Shown: positions 1 to 10,530 of the stretch, piece after piece
Layout: each line of letters begins with the position of its first letter
How positions within the stretch are numbered: the first letter of the stretch is position 1
Assembly (NCBI GenBank): GCA_946807835.1
Contig: OX327684.1
Span: forward strand, 18,004,501 to 18,068,500
DNA: 64,000 nt
Reading direction: 5' to 3'
Origin: Ailanthus altissimus
Lineage: Eukaryota; Streptophyta; Magnoliopsida; Sapindales; Simaroubaceae
The notes under the pieces: generated by a model
Databases searched by the model: none
The model's input: the letters and a program-made list of their open reading frames with translations, nothing else
What the model was told of the DNA's origin: nothing
Translations under genes and position numbers: made by a program

Positions 1-2560
1 CTTAGAAAAGTGAAAAATGTTCACCTGGTGAATGAATTTGATCTACAAATATCTCATTGAATCCTTTGTAAAAATGATTGCGATTTTAGATCTATCTTAG
101 AAATGATGGTTTAACTATAAGTTTGGCTTATGAGCAAATGGTACAAATATTTTGATTAGATAACAGAATCTTCAAGTTCTTTAATGAGTATCCAAAATAA
201 TTTTCAATTATCCTATGAATGAAACAATATTCCCACCATTAGGAGAAAGAAAAGTGCCTCCTAAAGTAAGGCATAAACTTTTTTTAAAAAGACTATTATG
301 CTTTATTTGGATCTTCACACAAATTAATGTAAAAATAAGATGTTAAAGATTGTTCATCTTCAAAAAATTACTAGATGTATTTACATATATATCAAGATTA
401 ACCAAGTTATATATTTTAGCTACCAATATATAAGTTCAGGTGATTGTGCCTGTAAAACAATCTAATCAAAAAGTAACTAATGATCGCCTATTACACACTG
501 GAAATGTAGCATACCACTTGGTTTAAAAAATATTGTTTCACAAAAGAAGAAAGTGAAAAATTAGGATGATACTAAAAATGATGCTCGAGCTAATAAATTC
601 ACATTATCTAAATCTCTAACATCAAGAAAGTGAATAAGTCCTTGAAGAAACACAAGTGTCCAAAGAGATATTAGCCATAGAAAAGGCATAAGAATTCAAA
701 ATGAGAAAAATGGTACAAATTTTGCTAACACAAGAGAAATATGAAAATGCGATAAAATAATTGTTGACAATGTATTCTCATTTGCAGTAGCTACTGAAAT
801 TATGAATGATAATTTTGAGCCATAAACTATTGATAAATGCAAAAAAAAAAGCATGATTAGCTTTAATGAAAAAAAAATAATTCAAACAGAATTGACTTTT
901 ATAATCAAGCATGAAATATTTAGAACTATAGTCCTGACACTTGAAGATGCCAATTCTGTAAATATAAATGATTTTTTTAATAAAAATATAACGAAAACAA
1001 CGAAGTCACCAGATACAAAGCGAAACTCATTACTTAATATTTCTCTAGAAAACTTAATATTAATTATAATGAAACTTATTCCCTTATAATGGACACCATT
1101 AAATTTTGACTTTTAATAAGTTTGGCAGTCTTATAAAAACTTGATATACATCTTATGAATGTGGTATCAATTTACTTATATGGGTCACTTGGCATAAATA
1201 TTATGAAAATCCTTGAAGGATTCAACATTCCTGAAGTATGTAATTATAATTTCTATTCAATCAAGTTATAAAAGATATTTGTATGGATCAAAATAATATA
1301 GGCACATATGGTACAACTGTCTGAACAAATACTTAATAAGAAAGAATCCAATATATTATTGTGTATTTATAAAGAAGTCAGACTCTAGGCATGCCATTGT
1401 GACTGTATATGTGAATGACATGAATCTAACTAGGACTCCTAAAAAGCTCTTAATGATTGCATAATACTTAAAACGATAATTTGAAGTGAAAGACTTGGGA
1501 AAGACTATATATTGCCTTGACCTGCAAATCGAGCACAAATCAAATGAAATCTTTGTCCATTAATCTATCTCTATTAAAAATATTATGAGAAGGTTCAATA
1601 TGGATAAAGTTCATCCGTTAAGTACTCATATGGTTGTTTAGTCTTATGATCCTAACATAACAAGGAATCTATTTCGTCTCGAGAAATATAATGACAAAAT
1701 ACTTAGTCTAAAAGTACCACATCTCAATGAAATTAGTCTGTTATTATATCTAGTCAAATGAATTAAACCGGATATAACTTTTGTAGTAAGCATATTGGCA
1801 ATATTTAATTCTACACCAACTAGACGACATTGAGATGTTAGTTATACAAATGCCGACAAGCATATGATGCATATGGTTGCAATCTATTATTCATCATATC
1901 CAAAGTACATACAATCTACTTGTGCAACAGATATGAAAACAATGTTATTGTATTGCTCAAGTTAGAGGTATGAGCTGCAGTAAAATTCTTCTACACCTGT
2001 GAGCTATAGTAAAGTAAGACGATTGATGTTAAAATAAATACACTTCACTGACAATTTTGCAGACCTATTCACTAAAATCTCCGCCAATGTCAACTTTTAA
2101 GAAATTTGTTTACAAGATTGACATGTGCTGATTCAACAAATTGACAAACGTGCATTGTGAATCTTTAATTAAGAGGAGCACTTAATCAGGAGGAGCATAT
2201 TTTTTTCAAAAGAAAAATTATATTAGTTACAAATGTACATTGTACTCTTTTTTTTTTCTTTCATTCAGGTTTTATTCCACTGAAATTTATTGACAATATT
2301 TTTAATAAGACAATATTGAGCACGTTCACTACCATTGTATATTATAAAATTATATATATTTTTTACTTAAATTTTTATCTTATTAAATTTTTTTTAACAA
2401 TATAAAATATAACTAAAGTGATAAAATTTAAAGAGAGTGTTGTAAAAATAGTGGGGTTATGACAATGAATTCTGCCACCCCTCACTTATAAATAAGGGTA
2501 AACCTTATTATAATTATCAATACTTTTAATTATCTTATAATTCATATACCTTTACAATAT
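1..2560 (+). mobile_element. Decayed Ty1/copia retrotransposon (pol remnant and probable 3' LTR)
   Basis: The + strand reads as a heavily mutated Ty1/copia polyprotein in shifting frames. At about 180-400 there is an integrase/RT-linker stretch (short runs like FPPLGERK and KIVHLQK). At 830-1000 comes the start of the reverse transcriptase, at 1130-1270 the block around MNVVSIYLYGSL, and at 1390-1560 the active-site region. There the usual YVDD reads YVND, so a catalytic Asp is lost. RNase H-linked blocks follow to about 2130. The 3' non-coding tail (2160-2437) ends in a purine run before TGTTGTAAA at 2438, which looks like the start of a short 3' LTR ending near 2560. Many stops and frameshifts show an old, dead copy. 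The 5' part lies outside the window. Family assignment is from recognised motif order; the LTR limits are uncertain. Confidence 0.8.
2438..2560 (+). repeat. Probable 3' LTR of the decayed copia element
   Basis: The segment starts TGTTGTAAAA directly after a purine-rich run (AAAGAGAG), where an LTR should start after the polypurine tract. It holds a TATA-like CTTATAAATAAGG run and ends near CTTTACAA. The 5' LTR is outside the window, so the end cannot be checked by comparison. Confidence 0.45.
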
Positions 2561-2975
2561 TTTCAAAAATGCCATAATACTTTTTTTATTTATTTGAGCT
2601 ATCTATTAACCCTTGAGGTATGCACTGATCACAAGTCCGGGCAGGCCTCTTCTAAAGAAAGAAGGTTCTTTGAGAGGAAAATCAGTGATTTGGCATAAAC
2701 CTGTTGCCCTAACGGCCTCCTTGCCTCGGCGGGACTTACGGTGGTTCTAGCCTAATCTAATCTTTTCTCTTAGAAATTGGAGTGATTCTGGCCTCTTACA
2801 AGGATTAGAGACCCCCTCCCTTATCGGATCTTTGCTACACCATTTCTTTTCAGGGCTAGAGTTGTTAAGAGAATTCTAAAGGAAATTTTAGAAGAACATG
2901 TTTTATAAAACACACTGATTATTATTTCTCCCAAATTTTGGTTTCCCAAGTCTTGAGTACAAATTGAACTTGAAG
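2560..2975 (-). other. Pararetrovirus leader-like non-coding region
   Basis: This sequence lies downstream (on the - strand) of the viral TATA box and has no long ORF. It is richer in GC than its surroundings. It contains a stem-loop between CCTCTTCTAAAGAA (about 2647-2660) and TTCTTTGAGAGG (about 2667-2678), with a small bulge. Structured leaders are known in caulimovirids. I found no clear tRNA-Met primer site here, so the integrated copy may start inside the leader. Confidence 0.45.
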
Positions 2976-2991
2976 GCCTTTATATAGACTC
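2976..2991 (-). promoter_or_regulatory. Pararetrovirus TATA box
   Basis: The - strand reads TCTATATAAAGGC here, like the TATA box of the caulimovirid full-length transcript promoter, and it lies after the last ORF. The second copy has the equivalent TCTATAAAATAGG at about 39297-39310. Transcription would run leftward, away from the lectin gene. Activity is not shown. Confidence 0.6.
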
Positions 2992-3299
2992 TCGGACCTT
3001 GACACTATGGCACTAATGGCCGATATAACATTAATGACTCGAAGACTTTTTGTCATAAGGTCAAATTATTACAAAGACTTTTATGGCCGACTGATGACAT
3101 AAAGATGAAAATGACATAAAGATAAAGCTTACTTGACACACTTGTCAATAAAGCTTATTTGACATGCTTGATACAGACATAATGATAAAGCATACATAAG
3201 ATAAAGCCACAGTAAAAAAACATATTTTTCTTTGTCTTTAACTCTCAAAGGACGAGTAGCTCGAGTTGTCACTATCATAGCCCTGGGTAAATTCATTGA

Positions 3300-4150
3300 A
3301 TTAGGCCCAAAAGCTTCTCGTGTCTAGTGATGTGGGTTCCATTGAGCTTGTGCTTGCTATCACGGCTGCTTCTTATTGGATTTCACTGTCGGTAGGATAA
3401 GGTTGGGCATCTTGGAACAGTGATAGAGTCAAGTTGGGTTGCTGTGATGTGTCATCTACTTGTATGTGGTCACATGGCATGCTTGGTTGTAAGAAACTAT
3501 CCAGGTCTGGGATTTCGTTTGGGTTTGGAGTGTAGTGATGATGTCTGGCATAGTTAGTCTGCCTGTGATGTGTCAGAGAGGTTTGAAGTTGGTTTCTGCG
3601 AAAAAAAGAGTCTGCATTATTCATCTTTTTAAAAAAGTCTGGCGACACATTCTCCTAAGGTGCTTGGTCTTCAGGAGAAATCCATATCGATGGAGGAATT
3701 ATTTGGTTTTCTTTTGCCAGGACTCTTTCTAGAGCTCTTATTTCCATTTTGTGTTGTTCTTGAAATAGCTGCAGAGAATATGGGAAGGTAAAATAGTCCT
3801 TAACAATTGAGTAATAATGTATCTCATGGTCTGAGACTATTATTTCTTTCCGTTGGAGAAGAAGGACTGTCTATAGGTGTCTTGGTTGAACTGCATTGTT
3901 GAGATGTTTATACAGTAGGTGTTGTAGTTTGCTTATCCACCAGGATTTTGGGTAGAACCACTGGAGAAAAATACAAACTGGATCATCATTTTCATGTTGT
4001 TGTATCCATTCAAGGGTTATTTGTAGTGGAAATCTATAGCACTGGTGTATAAATCTAGTAAATACCAAAGCAAGTACAGGACAGTTTTGGACCATTTTTG
4101 GAATGGAGTGGCTCGGTGAAGATGGAAAAATGGATAATCCGAATTGAAAA
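3300..4150 (-). pseudogene. Pararetrovirus downstream ORF (unknown function), broken
   Basis: Two open pieces on the - strand (4095-3871 and 3648-3373), joined by further recognisable but interrupted sequence, form an ORF placed after the RNase H region. The same ORF is present in the second copy (38213-38935, +), with similar blocks such as IFLQWFYPKSWW and NLTLSLFQD. Conservation between the two copies shows it was a real viral coding region. It resembles no enzyme I know. Some endogenous caulimovirids (florendovirus type) carry an ORF of unknown role at this place. Stops, for example near 3870, break this copy. Confidence 0.6.
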
Positions 4151-4181
4151 GAGGGCTTTCGATTACAGAGTATCCATGCTC

Positions 4182-4750
4182 TTAGACGACTTGTAGGGTA
4201 TAGCTACATATCAGTTCTTTGGCTGTAGAGTGGAGGGTTCTGGTTCGGATAAGTTTTGGTAGTTCAGGTGGGATGAAGGGTACATGAGGATTGACTGTGA
4301 AGTTACTCATCATAAAGATGGTAAGCTGTTTTTTCTTTGTTGTTGGTGGAGTGGTTGTGGGGCTCAGGCTTTTTATAGGATTTTGTGAAAGAAAGTCGGT
4401 TATGGTATTGTCTTTTCCTTTTACGTGGATTACATCAAAGGAGTAGTTGGAGAACCATCTCTGCCATCTCAATAATTGTGCTGGGGAATCTTTTTCTGCT
4501 TAAAATTAAGCATGTTGGGAAAAGCTGACATGTTAATTTCAATTTGAAAATGATGACCAATTAAGTGGAACTCGAATATCTCAATGTCACGCTTTACAGC
4601 TAATATTTCTTTGTACGTGCTGTGGTAGTGGATTTCTAAGTCAGTAAAACTGCCACTTTTGTATCCACATATCTTTCTTTTTCCATCGAGTTCTTCAAGG
4701 AGAATTGCACTTCAGTATAGATCACTGGCGTCTGTTTTCAAAATTCTTTT
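4182..4750 (-). pseudogene. Pararetrovirus RNase H domain, C-terminal part
   Basis: The clearest piece, 4472-4182, holds the end of the RNase H domain (blocks MRWQRWF, VIHVKGKDN and DFLSQNP). In this family it closes the replicase polyprotein and would remove RNA from RNA-DNA hybrids. Upstream sequence to about 4750 is recognisable but has stops, for instance near 4500. The same C-terminus is seen in the second copy at 37800-37950 (+). Confidence 0.75.
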
Positions 4751-4859
4751 TTCCTGAGGAGGGAATCTGGAGTGGTAGCAAAGTCTCTGCTATTTCTTTC
4801 AACTTTTTGACCGAAGTGGTTTGCTCATGGGACTAAGGTGGATGATTTTTTCTGAGCAT

Positions 4860-5720
4860 TTAGTAGAGCAGTTTTGTCAATTGGGCCAGGTTCTGGATAA
4901 AGTCAGACATGTAGTTGACAATTCCCAAGAATTGTTGGAGTTGTGTGCTGGATAAGTTTTCTTCTGGAAATTTGGTGAGCTGGCTGGCAATATGGGGCTG
5001 GAGTGTGAATTGTCCGTTGTTGATTGTCATTCCAAGAAAGTCAATCTGGTTGTGGCCCACTTGGCATTTTGTTGAAGAAATCATAATGTCATATTTGTAC
5101 AAGAGGGACCCAAAATGCAAAAGCAACTGGTGATGGCTATCTGCATTATCTGAAAATAATAAAATGTCATCAATATAGATGAGTGCTGTTTTCGAGATTG
5201 ACTTAAATATCTGCATCATTGCTTTCTGGAATAGTGAAGGGGCTGGCTTGAGTCCAAAGGGGAGAACTGTCCACTGGAAATGATGTTGGGGTGTACAGAA
5301 TGCTGTTTTGTGGCGATCTTCTGGATCAATTCCAAGCTGCCAGAATCCTGATTTAAGATCAAACTTTAAAAACAGTTATGCTGTGGATATTCTGAAAAAA
5401 TTTGTTGTCTGTTGGGTAGTGGAAACTTGTCATCCTGCAAAAAATTATTAAGAGGTTGATAATTTATTACAAGACGCAATTTGCCTCTGACTTGTTCACT
5501 TCTTTTGTTGATATAGAAAGCTTGACAGGCCCATTGTGAACTTGTTGGCTCGATTAATCCTTCATTCAAGAGCTGAGTTAGTTCATCTTTGGCAAGCTGG
5601 AGATGTTCTAGTGACATGTCTGGATGGCTTGCTTTTGTTGGGTTGATGGCTTCGTTTTTCTTGAACGGGAGTTTAATGAAAAAGGTTTAATTTTTTCACA
5701 GAGGATTTGGACATTTGAGA
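4860..5720 (-). pseudogene. Pararetrovirus reverse transcriptase domain, broken
   Basis: Two open pieces carry RT motifs. In 5617-5366 the N-terminal fingers show LRLVINYQPLN and FPLPNRQQIF. In 5219-4860 the palm shows the active-site YIDDILLFS (codons near 5163-5185) followed by FLGM and the connection region. The catalytic Asp pair is kept, but stops and a frame change between 5366 and 5219 break the enzyme. RT would copy the viral RNA into DNA in the cytoplasm. The domain order right after the protease fits Caulimoviridae. Confidence 0.85.
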
Positions 5721-5728
5721 ATAAATTC

Positions 5729-6300
5729 TTAATGGCTATTGGCGGCTGATTGGGCTTTGATTTGGTCAAAGGTGACTATTATATTGTCAAGAGTGAAATA
5801 ATTTAGAATGGTGGTCCAAGGAAGGAAATGGGCTTTGAATAGTAATCCATTGGGCTTGAGTTGGACTCTTTTTTGTAACAGTTTTTGGATAAGATTAAAC
5901 CTAATAACAATATCTTTACCGAGTAAATCAGATCCTAAAAGCTTATGTTTTATCATTAGTCCAGGAAAGAACTTGAGATAAATTGTTTTGCTGATAAGAT
6001 TAACAGTAAACAATTCATCATTAGCAGTTATGAAGGTCTATTGATATGGTTTCCAATACTGGCTTGGTAAAATGGCTGGGTTCAGAATGGAAGCAGCAGC
6101 TCCTGTATTAAGAAGTCCTGAGACTTTGATCGGGTTATCATACTTGGTGGGAAGTATTTGGATTTCTATCATGGGGATTGAAATTGAAGACATGGGTGGA
6201 TTGGTTAAGTGGTGTGGTTCGGGCTGGATTTTTAGAGAATCTGTGATGAAGTCTATTTCTGAGTCTGAGGATGAGAGGACCAAGATTGTATCACTGTTTG
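5729..6300 (-). pseudogene. Pararetrovirus aspartic protease domain with lost catalytic Asp
   Basis: One reading frame crosses this segment with a single in-frame stop at about 6036. The active-site loop reads NTGAAAS where the family has DTGA: codon AAT at 6107-6109 (- strand) gives Asn for the catalytic Asp. The protease would cut the polyprotein. The change and the stop both argue that this copy cannot work. It follows the coat protein frame and precedes RT. Confidence 0.8.
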
Positions 6301-6389
6301 GTTTTGACTGTTCTGAATAGATTGATTCGAGATCAACCTGTTCTGGATTACAATGGAAAACAGTAGTGATGGCAGCAAAGACTTTTTTC

Positions 6390-7650
6390 CTTTTGGCTTT
6401 TTGTGGGCATTGTTTGGCTAAGTGTCATTTTTGTTTGCAGATGAAACATTTATTGGACTTTTTGGACAAAGTTGACTGTCGTTTGAAAAACCGTTTCTTC
6501 CTTAGCTTGTATGGAGACTGGAACTTGAGTTTTCTGTAGTGTTGTTTCTTTTTCACACTACAACTACAGCTTCCTGGTTTTGGACATTTGAGCAGCAAGT
6601 TTGGTCTCTCACATGCTCTTTGAATCTTTTTCCCTGTATGATCAAAATCTTTGAAAAATTTGTGACGTGCACATAATTTATCAAGTGCGAGCATGATAGA
6701 TTGTTGGATGATGCTAATTGAGGTATTTGCAAGAGTTTTTCCTTTAGCTTCAATGATTTTGAGTGCTTCTTGTCCCAAGGGTTCTAAAACAGAATTCAGA
6801 TATGCTTGTTTCAAGTTAGGATCGTTTATTCCAAGCATATAGTATCTAGATACCGCCTTTTTGAAATAAAGCTCAAGATCTTTTCGTTTGAATGAGCAAC
6901 ATTTTAGCTTGAAAAATTCTTCTCTGGCTTTATCTACTAGGTGTGCTTCTTCACTTACAAATTCTGCAAAGATAAAGCTGATGAACTGTTCAATCGTAGG
7001 TGCTTGTTGTAGCATTATTTGGCGATAATCTCTGAGATGTAGATACCAATACTTGAGAATTCCCTGAAATCTTGCAATTGCTTTGTGTATGACATTAACA
7101 ATGGTTTCATGTGGCTTTTGGGTCTCAGTTATACACCATGCTTGAAATTTAAAAATTCGTTCAACCCACTTGATAAGGGAAACATCATCAAGAGTGAACC
7201 AGTATTTCTTTTCAGATGAGTTTTCTGTAGGTCTTATTGGTTAGGTCCGGGGAATAGAGTATGTTTCATTCATAGAAGATGAACCATATTCTTCTGTTTG
7301 AGGGTCTGATGGCTGTGGGTCCGCAGGGGTGTTCATGAATTGAGGATGGGTAACTGACTCTGAGTCAGAAGGAGAGTTTGGTGCAGACATGGTTGTGGTT
7401 GGTTGACTAAAAACAGAGATAGTTGGTGACTTTTGGTTTAGGGCCATGAATTGGGCTTTAGACGCTGGTAGAAATATTTGTGGCATCGGTGGGGCCATGG
7501 ATAGCATAGAGACTTTTGGAAGTCTTGTTTGTGGAATTATTAGGTCTGTTGTGAAGGAAGAGATTGGGTTTGTTGACTCTGTACTGGATTTAAGAACTGG
7601 TTCTTCACGACTTGTGCTGGCATGTCTTCGGGTGTGCTCTTTTGTCTTTT
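6390..7650 (-). pseudogene. Pararetrovirus coat protein region with CCHC knuckle, broken by stops
   Basis: On the - strand a single frame runs from about 7650 to 6390 with two stops. One is at 7241; the other, at about 6423, sits inside the zinc knuckle, right after CFICKQK and before the remaining His and Cys residues. The centre (7230-6600) has the helical blocks of a caulimovirid capsid core, for example KYWYLHLRDYR and PNLKQAYLNSVL. A basic Lys/Arg-rich tract precedes the knuckle, and a Ser/Pro-rich acidic stretch forms the N-terminal side. The protein would package the genome. Confidence 0.8.
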
Positions 7651-7659
7651 TTTTTTTTG

Positions 7660-8610
7660 GATAAGTTTGGAGCTGTCACCAAAAATGGAGAAAGAACTGG
7701 TGCCAAAAGATTGTGACATCTTTGGAAGAGTGTTTGTGGGTTTCCATGGTTGAACAAATTCATTTTCAAGACTTTGTAGCTGTATCTTGAGATGATTTAT
7801 TCTTTTTTCTTGTTCTGCAAAAGGAAGACCTTGTCTGATAAGCTCATAAATATGTTCATTGAGAGTGCTGATTTCAAGCCAGAATTTTTTAAGGATGGTT
7901 GCGTGAGTGCTAAAGCCTGTGTCAACTTTAGCTTCAATCCGTTGCTTGGATTCTTCAATTCTCTTTAGGACCTGGTTTTGTGCAACAGCATTTTCTGATT
8001 GCCAGTTTAATACTGCTTCAGCTGGACTGATCTGCTCATAAGAGCCATCTGGGTTTTGGATGTTTGGCTGTTTTACTTTTCACTGTTGAAAAGTATTTTC
8101 TTCAGGTTTGGTTTGAGGAGTTAATGGAAGAAAGTCTGTTGGGGTAAACATACAGGCCGGAATTAGTGCTGGAGATGGTGTAAGTTTATTTTTGGGGAAT
8201 GGTTTTGGCTTGTGACAGGGTTGGAAAGACTTTGGTATTGGTTTTGGTTTTGATGCTGAGTAAGTGACATAATAGTCAAATTTATCAGAGGGTTTGCCAA
8301 GAAGACCAACATCAGGGTCACCATCATTATATCTTTTTTTTAAGATCTGTTGAAAGGTTTTTTTCTTTTGACTTTTTTTTTCAAAATTTTCATTATCAAA
8401 AAAAGGGTCTGATTGACATAAAGGACACTTACAGTCAAGGTTCCAATGACAATGACTATTAAGATCTCGAAAAGGAAAGATGAGATTTCCTTCAGAACTG
8501 AAAGCGACTACTAACAAGTCTCCTGGTTTATTTTTTAGTTTACTTGACTGGACCATGAACTGTGAAAAAAGAATTTGATAGTGCAAATGAATCAGGCTTT
8601 TTAAAACTTA
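7660..8610 (-). pseudogene. Pararetrovirus N-terminal polyprotein region with coiled-coil-like segment
   Basis: The frame open from about 8607 to 8080 has a short Cys/His cluster (HCHWNLDCKCPLC), a possible metal site. A Lys/Pro-rich linker follows. After one stop at 8080 the same frame continues to about 7660 and has a helical heptad-like region (ILKKFWLEISTLNEHIYELI). It then breaks in an A/T homopolymer near 7650. In caulimovirid polyproteins this part lies between the movement and coat proteins. I could not recognise a movement-protein core, so the copy seems truncated at its start. Confidence 0.6.
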
Positions 8611-8888
8611 TCTCAATTTAACCATCTTTTTTTTTTTAAAAATTGTGTCTGGTTAATTGTAGGAATTTTAGTGTTTAACTTTGTTTGTGATTTTGTTCGT
8701 ACTCATGTGAATTAAAAATCAGTTAACTCCTAAAATATAAACAAGTTTAAACAAAATTCTCTTTCCCGTCCAAGAAGAAGGAAATGCTCTATGACCAAAA
8801 GGTTCGAAATCTGAAGCCATTTCGATATCAAACCCTAGACTTGGAAACACTGCATTAGATCCAAAATAACCATAGTTTCTGCAAGATC
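8611..8888. other. Upstream region of the lectin-like gene
   Basis: This AT-rich spacer lies between the end of the pararetrovirus and the lectin start codon. It includes the gene's likely promoter and 5' UTR (for example the pyrimidine stretch near 8758). I see no convincing TATA box. The viral insertion therefore ends less than 300 bp from the start codon. Confidence 0.4.
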
Positions 8889-9947
8889 ATGGCTACATTT
8901 CCCATTCACAGCTTAACATTATCATTTCACCTCACAATTCTTCAATTCCTAACCCTACTTGCATTTCCCATGTCATTTGTATCTCTCCAAAACCTAGCAA
9001 ACAATCCCAATTTCGATCCAGAAATTGCCCTTCTGGGCGACGCAAAGATCGTCGATGACAACTCTCACGTGCGGCTCGTGAACCCATTTGCCTCAAGCTC
9101 TGGGCTTTTGATCCGCAACAAACCTTTCAAGTTTGTTGACTCAAATCGCTCCAATGCTACGTCGTTTTCAACGGACTTTTTGTTTTCGATCACTCCTGGT
9201 AACGGTGATGGCCTAGCTTTTGTTGTTTTCCCGTATAGCTCTGCATTTAAATTTGTGGGTCAAGGCCCATTTGACGTTTTGAGTGAGAACAAATATCTGG
9301 GTATTGAATTTGATACTAAAATGGACGACAATGTGGGAGATATGAATGAAAATCACGTGGGTATCGATGTTGATCGCCTTGTTTCCGTTAGTGTTAGTAA
9401 TGTTTCATCCATAAATTTGGTGCTAAACAACGGGGAGAAACTTAAATCTTGGATTGATTACGATTTGAGCTCGAAAAGAATTGAAGTTAGATTGAGTAAA
9501 TTTGGGGAAAACAGGCCTTATAGTCCAATTCTTGCTTATCAAATTGATCTGTTGAAAATGTGGAGAAGTGAAGATGTTTTCGTGGGTATCGTTTCAAGCA
9601 ACAGCAATTCAGAGCAAATTATCAGTGTTTATTCTTGGAACTTTAGGTTGAGGAGTGCTCCTTATTGGATGCATTCATTTCCAGTGGATCTGCGGGGTAA
9701 TGTGTATGAGCATGGTGAGAGTTTTAGAGAGCACAAGAGAAGTGTCTGTCCTTTGAAAATTGTTGCCGGGTTGATTTTTGCAACTGGTTGTGGGGCATTA
9801 TTGGCATTTGTAGTTCTGTTTGTATGGGCCATTGTTGAAAATAGGGACACAGTTTTCGCTATCAAGTGTCAAGTGCATCCAGCGGATTTCAGGTATGAGA
9901 AGATTGATGTTATTGTAGAGGAAGAAGTTAAAGGTGTTAAGAATTAG
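8889..9947 (+). CDS. L-type (legume) lectin-domain membrane protein lacking a kinase
   Basis: The 352-aa protein comes from one intronless ORF with an ATG start. Residues 1-31 look like a signal peptide. Residues about 33-255 match the legume-lectin fold: GDGLAFVVFP at 106-115, then the metal-binding stretch YLGIEFDTKMDD (136-147) and GDMNENHVGID (150-160), and a C-terminal strand around YSWNF (248-252). A hydrophobic helix at about 291-317 would span the plasma membrane, leaving a cytoplasmic tail of about 35 residues. L-type lectin receptor kinases share this plan but add a kinase of about 300 residues; here the ORF stops at TAG with no kinase motifs in the next kilobase. Similar kinase-less lectin proteins are known in plants. 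The likely role is extracellular ligand or sugar binding; the ligand is unknown. Confidence 0.88.
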   Translation: MATFPIHSLTLSFHLTILQFLTLLAFPMSFVSLQNLANNPNFDPEIALLGDAKIVDDNSHVRLVNPFASSSGLLIRNKPFKFVDSNRSNATSFSTDFLFSITPGNGDGLAFVVFPYSSAFKFVGQGPFDVLSENKYLGIEFDTKMDDNVGDMNENHVGIDVDRLVSVSVSNVSSINLVLNNGEKLKSWIDYDLSSKRIEVRLSKFGENRPYSPILAYQIDLLKMWRSEDVFVGIVSSNSNSEQIISVYSWNFRLRSAPYWMHSFPVDLRGNVYEHGESFREHKRSVCPLKIVAGLIFATGCGALLAFVVLFVWAIVENRDTVFAIKCQVHPADFRYEKIDVIVEEEVKGVKN

Positions 9948-10368
9948 AACATGGAGTGGATGGTCTGCTATTTTGAATTGATGTTGTTGTTGTTCTTACT
10001 AACTAATGGATCCAGTTGTACAATATTTAGTTGTGAAGTAGTGAACTGTGTTTGTAAGTGTATAAAGAAAGTTGATGAGCTTCTGTAAGGCATTTACATT
10101 TTTCTATTGTTGTGGGTGGGTTTTTGATGATTCTCCTATTAGGATGAGTTTGAGCTAACTTATTATATAGTCGAATAATGAAATCCTCACTCAGTAACCA
10201 GTTTTTAGGTAGAGGTACTATAGTTAGCGGGTTGAATCATATATATACACCTATGCTGTTAGATTGTAATGAGACAGGGACTTATCTAGAGAGCATTATT
10301 GATAGACAGACATAATTGGTCATTTTCGCAGCCTTTTAATATCTCCCTTCCCTTCCTTTCAGTATATA

Positions 10369-10530
10369 TAGAGAGAGACCTTCCCCCGACTCATTTTCCT
10401 CAGTTTCAGTGAGGACTTGAATAGTTTCAGATTGCAACTTCCCAAGTTCTGAATCCTGCTTATAGATCCTGGCCAAGAGAATCCAAGCCATCAAAAGAAT
10501 GAACACTTCATCTGTTCTGCTTGATGTTGT
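10369..10530 (-). other. Possible short exon or small membrane protein (weak)
   Basis: A minus-strand frame of about 55 codons encodes a hydrophobic helix (FILLMAWILLARIY) followed by an acidic tail. No ATG lies at the upstream end; the first ATG is inside the helix. The stretch is preceded on its strand by a possible AG acceptor near 10538, so it could be a terminal exon. No partner exon was recognised. It may be chance. Confidence 0.25.

Larger units (their letters stand above)
2560..8610 (-). mobile_element. Endogenous pararetrovirus (Caulimoviridae), copy 1, broken
   Basis: Read on the - strand, the order is linker region, coat protein, aspartic protease, reverse transcriptase, RNase H, then a separate downstream ORF, a TATA box and a leader-like region. 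That order is of caulimovirid type. The extra ORF after RNase H recalls the endogenous florendoviruses, but the genus is an inference. No integrase and no LTRs are seen. A movement-protein domain is not recognisable, since the copy stops near 8610, about 280 bp upstream of the lectin gene. The coding frame is broken by at least four in-frame stops (about 8080, 7241, 6423, 6036) and one homopolymer frameshift (about 7650). Further breaks occur in RT, and the protease Asp is replaced. A second partial copy lies at 37720-39370 on the other strand. It appears inactive. Confidence 0.88.
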
